Assembly: GCA_045222795.1 (NCBI GenBank)
Contig: JBGUZF010000039.1
Location: 1 to 12,762, forward strand
Direction: 5' to 3'
DNA: 12,762 bases
Source: Colimorpha sp045222795
GTDB lineage: Bacteria; Bacteroidota; Bacteroidia; Bacteroidales; P3
The translations under genes and the position numbers were made by a program. Below the pieces are notes generated by a model that did no database searches, was not told the origin of the DNA, and saw only the letters and a program-made list of their open reading frames with translations. Positions 7,047 through 12,762 of this stretch are shown here, in pieces; position 1 is the stretch's first letter, and every line of letters begins with the position of its first letter.

Positions 7047-8699
7047 ATGACACAATCAACTATGAAAACATTGCGCGACAGCGCCGGCATGCGTTGGACC
7101 GCATTGCTGCTTCTGGCTCTGGCCATGTTCTGCAGTTATGTCTTTATGGACATTCTGTCGCCCATCAAGGACCTGATGCAGGAAACCCGCGGTTGGGACA
7201 GTGCCTCGTTCGGCCGTATGCAGGGCGCCGAGGTGTTCCTCAACGTCTATGTGTTCTTCCTCATCTTCGCAGGTATCATCCTCGACAAGATGGGTGTGCG
7301 CTTCACGGCTGTCCTCTCGGGTGCTGTGATGCTCTTCGGTGGCTTGATTAAGTTCTACGCCTGCAGCGAGGCTTTCATCGGCACCAGCCTTGAGGCTTGG
7401 TTCACCAACAACCTCAACTGGAACGGCGAACTGCCAGTCATCGGCGCCATCCTTCCCTTCGCCGCCGGTATGCCTGCCTCGGCCAAGCTTGCCGCCCTGG
7501 GCTTCATGTTCTTTGGTTGCGGCTGCGAGATGGCCGGTATCACCGTGAGCCGCGGTATCGTCAAATGGTTCAAAGGTCGTGAGACGGCTCTTGCTATGGG
7601 TAGCGAGATGGCCCTCGCCCGTCTGGGTGTGGCCACCTGCATGATCTTCAGCCCCTACTTCGCCAAGCTCGGCGGCGAGATCCATGTCGACAACTCCGTC
7701 AAGTTCGGTGTCGTGCTGCTCTGCATCGCCCTCATCATGTTCATCACCTACTTCTTCATGGACAAGAAGCTCGACAGCCAAACCGGTGAGGCCGAGGAGA
7801 AGGACGACCCCTTCAAGATCAGCGACCTGGGCAAAATCTTCACCAGCCTTGGTTTCTGGCTCGTTGCTCTGCTCTGCGTGCTTTACTACAGCGCTATCTT
7901 CCCCTTCCAGAAATATGCCGTCAACATGCTGCAGTGCAACCTTACGCTCACTCCCGCCGACCCCACCACCTACTGGGGTGGAAGCACCGAGAGCTTCCCG
8001 ATTGGCGTAACATTGGTGCAGTACTTCCTGATGCTCGTTGTGGCCGCCGGCTCGTTCTCGAGCAACTTCATCAAGAACAACAAAGGCCTGAAGTTCGGTC
8101 TTATGGGTCTTGCCGTTGTGGCTCTGGTGGTTTATTGCTACATGGGCTACATGCGTGGCACCGCCGAGACCATCTTCGCTGTGTTCCCGCTGCTGGCCGT
8201 GGCCATCACTCCCATTCTCGGCAACTATGTCGACCATAAGGGTAAAGCCGCCACGATGCTGATGCTCGGCTCGCTGCTGCTCGTCATCTGCCACCTCACC
8301 TTCGCCTTCGTGTTGCCCGGTGTTTCGGCAGCTTCGCCCGCTGGTGGTGTCGTTGTGGCCTATATCACCATCCTCGTCCTCGGCGCCTCGTTCTCGCTGG
8401 TGCCCGCCGCCCTGTGGCCCTCGGTGCCCAAGCTGGTCGACGAGAAGATTATCGGTTCCGCCTATGCCGCTATCTTCTGGATTCAGAATATCGGTCTCGG
8501 TCTGTTCCCCGCCCTTATCGGTATCGTCCTCAACAAGACCAACGCCGAAGGCACCGCCGCCCACGAGCTCAACTACACCTGGGCTCTCGTCATGCTGGCC
8601 GCCCTCGGTATCGCCGCTCTCCTTATCTCGATCTACCTCCGTGCAGTCGACAAGAAGAAAGGCTACGGCTTGGAACAGCCCAACATCAAGGCTGAATAG
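7047..8699 (+). CDS. MFS transporter, MFSD1-like, with probably 14 membrane segments
   Basis: A 550-residue inner-membrane carrier of the major facilitator superfamily. Helix 1 is about 17-36 and helix 2 about 63-82, followed by the motif-A-like loop GIILDKMGVR (76-85). The segment WFKGRETALAMGSEMALARLG matches the MFS region around helices 4-5. The second half repeats the pattern with PILGNYVDHKGK (389-400) and ends with VDEKIIGSAYAAIFWIQNIG and a Lys-rich tail. The WFKG...ARLG and LVDE...AY...QN.GL signatures resemble the MFSD1 clade, in which the animal protein is reported to carry dipeptides; substrate here is unknown. Two extra hydrophobic segments (319-342 and 348-369) lie between helix 7 (268-292) and the helix before the second motif A. 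A bidirectional terminator follows. Confidence 0.9.
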   Translation: MTQSTMKTLRDSAGMRWTALLLLALAMFCSYVFMDILSPIKDLMQETRGWDSASFGRMQGAEVFLNVYVFFLIFAGIILDKMGVRFTAVLSGAVMLFGGLIKFYACSEAFIGTSLEAWFTNNLNWNGELPVIGAILPFAAGMPASAKLAALGFMFFGCGCEMAGITVSRGIVKWFKGRETALAMGSEMALARLGVATCMIFSPYFAKLGGEIHVDNSVKFGVVLLCIALIMFITYFFMDKKLDSQTGEAEEKDDPFKISDLGKIFTSLGFWLVALLCVLYYSAIFPFQKYAVNMLQCNLTLTPADPTTYWGGSTESFPIGVTLVQYFLMLVVAAGSFSSNFIKNNKGLKFGLMGLAVVALVVYCYMGYMRGTAETIFAVFPLLAVAITPILGNYVDHKGKAATMLMLGSLLLVICHLTFAFVLPGVSAASPAGGVVVAYITILVLGASFSLVPAALWPSVPKLVDEKIIGSAYAAIFWIQNIGLGLFPALIGIVLNKTNAEGTAAHELNYTWALVMLAALGIAALLISIYLRAVDKKKGYGLEQPNIKAE

Positions 8700-8716
8700 A
8701 TTTAACTATCTATAAT

Positions 8717-8752
8717 AAAAAGAGCAGTGGTCGTAAGGTCACTGCTCTTTTT
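8717..8752. terminator. Bidirectional intrinsic terminator
   Basis: A 13-bp perfect stem (8717-8729 with 8740-8752, core AGAGCAGTG/CACTGCTCT) with a 10-nt loop, flanked by an A-tract on the left and a T-tract on the right. It sits between the convergent transporter (plus) and DUF2461 (minus) genes and can end transcription from either side. Confidence 0.9.
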
Positions 8753-8753
8753 T

Positions 8754-8788
8754 ATTTCACTTTTCACTTCTCACTTTTCACTTCTCAC
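8754..8788. repeat. 7-bp tandem repeat array (TTYTCAC) overlapping a gene end
   Basis: Five heptamers: ATTTCAC, TTTTCAC, TTCTCAC, TTTTCAC, TTCTCAC. On the minus strand this reads GTGARAA repeated, the same family as 1378-1419. The array supplies the last codons (VRSEK) and the stop of the DUF2461 gene, so part of it is translated. Confidence 0.85.
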
Positions 8789-9484
8789 GTCTTCCATCGC
8801 CCGCTGCACAAAGCGGTTGAGCGGCACGCTGGCGCGCCACACTTTCAGCACCTCGTCGAAGAGTTTGTCACTCGTGATGAACTTCTCAGGCATTGTGTAA
8901 CTGGTGCAGTAATCTTTGTATTTCAGCAGGTCGGCGTATTCCCAGTCGGCGGGGTAGCCCTTGGGGACGCGCTGTAGTTTCTTCATGGTGAAGAATTCGC
9001 TGCCGAAGTAGTGCTTGTAGTTCTTCTCGTTCATGATGGCGAGGAACTCGTCGGTGCAGTAGAATATCTCCTGACGGATGGCGTTGAGGGCTGCCGGTTC
9101 GGGCATGAAGATGCCGCCGCCGAGGTTGCAGGTGCCCTTCAGGCCGTAGGCCTCCTCGGTGCCTAGCTGGAAGTAATAGCCAGGCACGCCGCTGTTCTTT
9201 GGCCCCCAGCTGCTTAGGAAGCAGGCGATATGGGTCTTGTAGGGCGTCTTGTCGGCCGAGAAGCGTGTGTCGCGGTAGATGCGGTACACAGAGTTCTTGG
9301 CCGTAAGCCCCACCAGCGTGTCGTCGTACTTCACCATCTCGTCGATGAGGGCCTGCGTGAAGACCTCGAAGTCGGCCTTGATGGCGAGCCAGCGGCTTTT
9401 GTGGTCGTTGAACCACGGGCGGTTGTTGTTCACTGTAAGTTCCTGCAGGAAGGGCAGGGTGTCGGGGTGTAGTTGGGGCGTCAT
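8771..9484 (-). CDS. DUF2461 family protein
   Basis: A 237-residue cytoplasmic protein of the DUF2461 (TIGR02453) family, whose function is not established. Family marks include the opening FLQELTVNNNRPWFNDHKSRW, the conserved YRIYRDTRFSADKTPYKTHI, and GYYFQLGTEEAYGLKGTCNL with a glycine-rich GGGIFMPEP. I start it at the ATG 9484, which leaves a 16-nt gap after the upstream gene. An in-frame TTG at 9514 would add ten residues and overlap that gene, but those residues are not family-like. The final residues VRSEK and the stop codon fall within a 7-bp tandem repeat, so the C-terminus may have been reshaped by the repeat. It is the last gene of a five-gene minus-strand run that includes nfo. Confidence 0.88.
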   Translation of the reverse strand: MTPQLHPDTLPFLQELTVNNNRPWFNDHKSRWLAIKADFEVFTQALIDEMVKYDDTLVGLTAKNSVYRIYRDTRFSADKTPYKTHIACFLSSWGPKNSGVPGYYFQLGTEEAYGLKGTCNLGGGIFMPEPAALNAIRQEIFYCTDEFLAIMNEKNYKHYFGSEFFTMKKLQRVPKGYPADWEYADLLKYKDYCTSYTMPEKFITSDKLFDEVLKVWRASVPLNRFVQRAMEDVRSEK

Positions 9485-9500
9485 TTTGATATATATGTTT

Positions 9501-10001
9501 TTACTTGTGGACAAATTTCATTATTTCTTTTGCCAATTGGCTACTGTCGCTATATGTCATGTTAATGGCAAAGCGATAGCGGCTGTGGCGACCATAATAT
9601 ACCCGCAAGGTGTCGGGTACGGTGAGGCTGCTACCTCTGCTGCCATCGTAATGATCTACACGGCGTATGGAAGACAGCGGAATACTTTTATGTCGCCGCA
9701 TAAAGCTTTTTGTACAGTCAATGACAAGTGCGTCGCCTTGTATTGATATGGTCTCCTGGGCGTGGAATAGACGTAAGTGATTGTCTAATACGAAGAAGAA
9801 CATGTATGTACAAAATAGGAAGGCTGCCGTGTAAAAAGTCCATATAATCAAGTCTGCGTCATTTTGTTTTGCCGTTGTAACAATAACAAATATCATCATA
9901 ATGACAACAAACAGCATGAGAAATGGGGGAAGAGAGTCAAGAATCTTCTCCCAGATTGGACATTTTTGGGGACCGTTGACGGCTAGTATTGTATTATCCA
10001 T
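9501..10001 (-). CDS. Two-TM membrane protein with PH-like domain
   Basis: A 166-residue inner-membrane protein. Two hydrophobic helices at about 25-43 and 51-72 form a hairpin, with a short polar loop (AKQNDAD) between them. After VLDNHLRLF the soluble part (82-165) has the strand pattern of bacterial PH-like domains (DUF304/YdbS-like): a strand ETISIQGDALVIDC, then HKSIPLSSIRRVDHY, then TLRVYYG and RYRFAINM, and a C-terminal helix SSQLAKEIMKFV. The family assignment rests on this pattern only. The gene starts six nt after the nfo stop and ends 16 nt before the DUF2461 start, so it is almost certainly co-transcribed with them. Function unknown. Confidence 0.75.
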   Translation of the reverse strand: MDNTILAVNGPQKCPIWEKILDSLPPFLMLFVVIMMIFVIVTTAKQNDADLIIWTFYTAAFLFCTYMFFFVLDNHLRLFHAQETISIQGDALVIDCTKSFMRRHKSIPLSSIRRVDHYDGSRGSSLTVPDTLRVYYGRHSRYRFAINMTYSDSSQLAKEIMKFVHK

Positions 10002-10007
10002 GTAATA

Positions 10008-10847
10008 TTACAAATTCCGCAGCCATTTGATTTCTTCGGCCCAGCGCATCGGATCGGGGGTCTCGAGGATGATGGGCATGTCGTCGAAACGGGGGTCGTG
10101 CATGAAGCGCGAGAAGAACTCTTTGCCGAGGAAACCTTCGCCCAGCACCTCGTGGCGGTCCACATGGCTGCCGGCGTTCTTCTTGCTGTCGTTGAGGTGG
10201 ATGGCGCGGAGGTACTGCTGACCTATCAGGCGGTCGAACTCCTCGAAGCAGAACATGTAGCCCATCTCGGTCGAGAGGTCGTAGCCGGCGGCGAGGGTGT
10301 GGCAGGTGTCGATGCAGACGCCCACGCGGCTCTTGTCGTCGATGCCCTCGATGATGCGGGCGATATGCTCGAACTTCCAGCCGAGGTTGGTACCTTGTCC
10401 GGCAGTGTTCTCTATCACTGCCGTCACACCTTCGGTCTTGCTCAACGCCAGATTTACCTCACGGGCTATCTGGTCGAGGCATTCCTCCTCGCTTATCTTG
10501 TTCAGGTGGCTGCCGGGGTGGAAGTTGAGCATCTTGAGTCCCAACTGCTGTGCGCGTGTCATCTCGTCGAGGAAGGCGGCGCGTGATTTCTGCAGTGTCT
10601 CCTCGTCTGGCGAGCCGAGGTTGATAAGGTAGCTGTCGTGCGGCAGCACCATCGCAGGCTTGAATCCGCGGTCGACGAGTAGCGCCTTGAAACCGTCGAT
10701 TTCCAGCTGCGGCAGCGGTTTGCTTACCCAGCTGCGCTGATTCCTTGTAAACAAAGCAAAGGCGTTTGCCCCGATGGCCTCTGCGTTCAGTATGGCGTTT
10801 CCCACGCCTCCGCTTGCGCTCACATGAGCACCGATGTATTTCGTCAT
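10008..10847 (-). CDS. nfo: Endonuclease IV (AP endonuclease)
   Basis: A cytoplasmic DNA base-excision repair enzyme that cuts 5' to abasic sites and removes 3'-blocking groups, using three metal ions, usually zinc. The 279-residue length equals that of the family. All nine ligands known from the E. coli enzyme are present, shifted by one residue: H70, H110, E146, D180, H183, H217, D230, H232 and E262. They lie in the conserved blocks VLPHDSY, NFHPGSH, VIENTAGQG, CIDTCHTLAAGYD, AIHLNDSK, SHVDRHEVLGEG and ILETPD. The ATG at 10847 follows the outer-membrane-protein gene by 11 nt. Its GC-rich codons contrast with the AT-rich gene just upstream, which suggests that the upstream gene joined this operon later. 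Confidence 0.97.
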   Translation of the reverse strand: MTKYIGAHVSASGGVGNAILNAEAIGANAFALFTRNQRSWVSKPLPQLEIDGFKALLVDRGFKPAMVLPHDSYLINLGSPDEETLQKSRAAFLDEMTRAQQLGLKMLNFHPGSHLNKISEEECLDQIAREVNLALSKTEGVTAVIENTAGQGTNLGWKFEHIARIIEGIDDKSRVGVCIDTCHTLAAGYDLSTEMGYMFCFEEFDRLIGQQYLRAIHLNDSKKNAGSHVDRHEVLGEGFLGKEFFSRFMHDPRFDDMPIILETPDPMRWAEEIKWLRNL

Positions 10848-10858
10848 AGGTATAATAT

Positions 10859-11584
10859 TTATATGTCTGGAGTCCAGTCAATTCCTATATTAATGCCAAA
10901 AATATCATAGGGCCTAAATGGTCTATGGGTTTCTTCATTATAAAAGCCATTTTCATTAAATCTATGTTGCCAATATAATTCGTAATGTAGCAGTAGCACA
11001 TGGTTTATTTGTCTTTCATGCCCATAGCTGAAGTATAGCATAGAAGCATTCCATCCTTTCTCATCATCAATTTTATTTTCCCAGTTATTTATTGCTTGTT
11101 CCCAATTACCAGTTCCTTGATAGCTGGATTTGTTTCCAATTTCATGAAAGAAAACCAACCCCATCTGAAAAACAAAAGAATATTTAGAGCTTAATTGAGC
11201 AGAATGGCCAAGTAAGATGGGTATACCAATATAGCGTTTCCTGAATAAAAGGTCAATTTGTTCTATTTTATCATCGTCGGTACTTCTAGATAAATGAATT
11301 TTAGTGTTTAGGACATCAGTTAATAAACCGGTTTTTAAAACAATATAACTATTGAATCTGTTTTGTATTCTAAAATTAATGTTTAATCCTGTGGAATACT
11401 GAATAGGACTATTGAAATCTATTTTGTCATAATTGTGATCATCGAAGGAAAAGGGAATAAACGAAAAATCTGTTCCTATGAAAAAACTTGTTCTAGTAGA
11501 ATCATGAAATGTGCAGTCTTGACAAAAGGAATACAATGGGAAGAGAGTAATGACAAGAAATGGTATTTCTTTTAGTATTCTCAT
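10859..11584 (-). CDS. Outer-membrane beta-barrel protein (PorT/OMP_b-brl type)
   Basis: A 241-residue exported protein. The N-terminus MRILKEIPFLVITLFPLYSF then C, Q, D is a signal peptide, probably cut at C21|Q22. The mature part has alternating polar and hydrophobic strands (SFFIGTDFSFIPFSF, STGLNINFRIQNRF, SYIVLKTGLLTDV) and the segment RYIGIPILLGH, typical of Bacteroidota porT-like eight-stranded barrels, with aromatic strand ends near the C-terminus (FGINIGIDWTPDI). I chose the ATG at 11584; an in-frame TTG at 11599 would only prepend five residues before a good signal peptide. Base composition is clearly AT-rich relative to nfo. It lies 18 nt after the small secreted gene. Exact role unknown. 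Confidence 0.75.
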   Translation of the reverse strand: MRILKEIPFLVITLFPLYSFCQDCTFHDSTRTSFFIGTDFSFIPFSFDDHNYDKIDFNSPIQYSTGLNINFRIQNRFNSYIVLKTGLLTDVLNTKIHLSRSTDDDKIEQIDLLFRKRYIGIPILLGHSAQLSSKYSFVFQMGLVFFHEIGNKSSYQGTGNWEQAINNWENKIDDEKGWNASMLYFSYGHERQINHVLLLHYELYWQHRFNENGFYNEETHRPFRPYDIFGINIGIDWTPDI

Positions 11585-11602
11585 GTTATAATATCTCAAT
11601 AT

Positions 11603-11893
11603 TTAATTAGTAAGATAACTAAAGTATGCTTGAATCAATAGTTGCTGAAAGTCTTTGTAGTTGTATCCGGCATTCCTTTTCAGAAGCATTTGTTCGTTGA
11701 AGATCGGGTAATATTCAACCCAGGCCTCTGGCGGAAACACCCTCTCGTGGCTGTCCCATTCGCGGTAACTGTTGTCTTCTTCAATCCTTATCCAGGTGAC
11801 CGTATCCCCCCGAAAAGTCAGTGTATGCTGCGCCGCCGCCGGCAACGCCGCCGTCAGACATAGCAGTGCAGCAAGTATTTTACAGCATTTCAT
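11603..11893 (-). CDS. Small secreted protein, unknown family
   Basis: A 96-residue protein and the first gene of the minus-strand operon. Residues 1-21 (MKCCKILAALLCLTAALPAAA) form a clear signal peptide, cut before Q22. C12 followed by LTAALP does not make a lipobox, so it is probably released into the periplasm or beyond. The mature 75 residues contain an acidic, aromatic segment (IRIEEDNSYREWDSHERVF, then PPEAWVEYY) and no cysteine. I do not recognise a family. A well-formed promoter lies just upstream. The 18-nt gap to the barrel protein gene suggests that the two products may work together at the envelope. Confidence 0.7.
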   Translation of the reverse strand: MKCCKILAALLCLTAALPAAAQHTLTFRGDTVTWIRIEEDNSYREWDSHERVFPPEAWVEYYPIFNEQMLLKRNAGYNYKDFQQLLIQAYFSYLTN

Positions 11894-11900
11894 CAGTATC

Positions 11901-11969
11901 AGTTTTCGGCTGCAAAATTACGCATTTTCAACGACATGGCAAAATAAATTTGGCCAGTCGCCGAAAACT
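11901..11969. repeat. 10-bp perfect inverted repeat in the divergent promoter region
   Basis: AGTTTTCGGC (11901-11910) and GCCGAAAACT (11960-11969) are exact reverse complements. The left copy overlaps the predicted start of the minus-strand operon; the right copy lies in the spacer of the plus-strand promoter. Both placements would suit repressor half-sites, but a chance repeat is possible. Confidence 0.6.
11913..11944 (-). promoter_or_regulatory. Promoter of the five-gene minus-strand operon
   Basis: On the minus strand TTTTG (11944-11940), a 19-nt spacer and TAATTTTG (11920-11913) match the Bacteroidota -33 and -7 elements. The start site would be near 11906, only about 13 nt before the ATG at 11893. 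Confidence 0.75.
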
Positions 11970-11980
11970 TTGTACTTTTG
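11949..11980 (+). promoter_or_regulatory. Promoter of the lipocalin-like lipoprotein gene
   Basis: TTTG (11949-11952), a 20-nt spacer and TACTTTTG (11973-11980) match the Bacteroidota -33 and -7 elements. The start site would be near 11986, about 15 nt before the ATG at 12001. Its -33 element is only four bases from that of the divergent operon promoter. Confidence 0.75.
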
Positions 11981-12000
11981 CATCGAAAATGCAAGTCGAT

Positions 12001-12438
12001 ATGAAAACAAATTTTCTTAAAACAATTGCAATGATGGTTGTTTGCGCAGCAATGCTAACTGGTTGCACAAACGAGAAGGATTATCCTGAATTGATTGTCG
12101 GGAAATGGATGCAGGAACAGCATGCTACAGATGACCAGAACCCTATAGATGTGGTTGAGAATAATCTCGTATGGGTTTTCCAAGCAGATGGTTATTGTTA
12201 CATGTATCACATTGACAATTCGTCCAATAGGGGTGAATACAAACTTACATATACGGTTAGCGGCAAAAATGTCTTGATTGAAAGTGAACAGTTTTCAATA
12301 CGTATAGAATGGACTATTGAAAAATTAAACAAGAAAACACTTATTTGGTATCAGGATTTACCTGTTATAAATTATGATTCACAGGAAATAGATGAGTCAC
12401 AAACAGTGTTGTATAAAGAAATATATAGTAGAATCTGA
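12001..12438 (+). CDS. Lipocalin-like lipoprotein
   Basis: A 145-residue lipoprotein. The signal MKTNFLKTIAMMVVCAAMLT leads to a good lipobox LTGC with C22. The mature part starts TNEKDY, then IVGKWMQEQ (the GKW of lipocalin-like domains), followed by the strands NLVWVFQADGYCYMYHID, RGEYKLTYTVSGKNVLI, FSIRIEWTIEKL and KTLIWYQDL, consistent with the small lipocalin-like domains found in many Bacteroidota lipoproteins. Ligand and role are unknown. I start at 12001; an in-frame ATG at 11989 and a longer reading frame further upstream would run into the promoter. Composition is AT-rich. It is a single gene between its own promoter and a strong terminator. Confidence 0.8.
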   Translation: MKTNFLKTIAMMVVCAAMLTGCTNEKDYPELIVGKWMQEQHATDDQNPIDVVENNLVWVFQADGYCYMYHIDNSSNRGEYKLTYTVSGKNVLIESEQFSIRIEWTIEKLNKKTLIWYQDLPVINYDSQEIDESQTVLYKEIYSRI

Positions 12439-12456
12439 TGTAATTGAGAGGCATAC

Positions 12457-12491
12457 AAAAAAAGAACCGGTTTTGGCCCGGTTCTTTTTTT
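12457..12491. terminator. Bidirectional intrinsic terminator
   Basis: A perfect 14-bp stem (12457-12470 with 12478-12491, core AGAACCGG/CCGGTTCT) and a 7-nt loop TTTTGGC, with A and T runs at either end. It separates the convergent lipoprotein (plus) and peptidase E (minus) genes. Confidence 0.92.
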
Positions 12492-12542
12492 ACGGCGTGA
12501 ACAATCATTGAAACGGATGTTCTGCCTTATGTCTTCTTGGCG

Positions 12543-12762
12543 TTACGCTTTCAGCAGGAAGCCGAGGTCGGCGTCGAGGGGGAGTTCTTTGGTGTTCTCC
12601 ATCTTGGTCTTGAAGACTTTCATCTTGTTGGGCTTGCCGATGAGACGGAGTTTACCGTCCTCGAGCAGCAGGGCTGTGGCTTCGCGGATAGCGGCGACGG
12701 TGGCCTTGGGGTTGACCATGATGTACTCTTTCAGCCGGTCGTCGCGGGTCTCGCCGCCGTGC
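12543..12762 (-). CDS. pepE: Peptidase E (family S51), C-terminal part; 5' end outside window
   Basis: A minus-strand frame enters at 12762 and ends with TAA at 12545-12543, giving the last 72 residues of the protein. It begins HGGETRDDRLKEY, matching from memory the GHKGETREQRI segment of E. coli dipeptidase E, whose His is in the Ser-His-Glu catalytic triad; the Glu in AIREATALLLEDGK would be the third member. The rest (KLRLIGKPNKMKVF through ELPLDADLGFLL) fits the family's C-terminal strands. Such enzymes release N-terminal aspartate from dipeptides in the cytoplasm. The nucleophile Ser lies outside the window, so the assignment rests on the C-terminal third. GC-rich codons match the core genes of this window. 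Confidence 0.75.
   Translation of the reverse strand, partial: HGGETRDDRLKEYIMVNPKATVAAIREATALLLEDGKLRLIGKPNKMKVFKTKMENTKELPLDADLGFLLKA

Noticed and set aside
7056..8564. Antisense reading frame of 502 codons opposite the MFS gene
   Set aside because: Shadow of the transporter; Glu/His/Gly-rich, with no membrane segments or motifs.
9485..9514. Upstream TTG start for the DUF2461 gene
   Set aside because: It would overlap the preceding gene and add non-family residues; the ATG at 9484 fits the family start.
11821..12000. Longer N-terminus for the lipocalin-like protein
   Set aside because: It would cover the divergent promoters and bury the lipoprotein signal; the ATG at 12001 gives a normal signal peptide.

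Overview
The window looks like the chromosome of a member of the Bacteroidota, most likely the order Bacteroidales. The evidence is a long secreted protein with a type IX secretion (T9SS) type A C-terminal sorting domain, Bacteroidota-type promoters (TAnnTTTG at -7, some with a TTG-type -33 element), AT-rich leaders without Shine-Dalgarno sequences, and Bacteroidota-type lipoproteins and outer-membrane barrels. Genus cannot be fixed from the sequence. Most genes are GC-rich with C-ending codons. Three stretches are clearly AT-rich: about 240-900, 10859-11600 and 12001-12438.

Layout. (1) 1-903, minus strand: the N-terminal 301 residues of a secreted protein running off the left edge, ending in the start of a fibronectin-III-like domain. 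(2) 904-1581: a 678-bp gene-free region between two divergent promoters. It holds an unusual large imperfect palindrome built from 11-bp tandem repeats, with a 7-bp repeat array. (3) 1582-4737, plus strand: a 1051-residue T9SS cargo protein with a sortilin/BNR-like beta-propeller architecture, followed by a second palindromic element whose arms are 9-bp tandem repeats. (4) 4872-8699, plus strand: tyrS, a formylglycine-generating-enzyme-like (SUMF1) lipoprotein and an MFSD1-like major facilitator transporter, closely spaced and closed by a terminator. (5) 8771-11893, minus strand: five genes with gaps of 6-18 nt, probably one operon. In transcription order they are a 96-residue secreted protein, an outer-membrane barrel protein, endonuclease IV (nfo), a two-TM protein with a PH-like domain, and a DUF2461 protein. 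(6) 12001-12438, plus strand: a lipocalin-like lipoprotein divergent from that operon, with two back-to-back promoters between them and a terminator after it. (7) 12543-12762, minus strand: the C-terminal end of a peptidase E (family S51) gene running off the right edge.

The least expected content is non-coding. The T9SS gene is flanked by two palindromic elements whose arms are short tandem repeats with fixed periods (11 bp before, 9 bp after). A 7-bp repeat family occurs in the first of these and again, inverted, at the 3' end of the DUF2461 gene. No known element class that I can name matches this. The coding genes are mostly recognisable families, with small oddities noted below.
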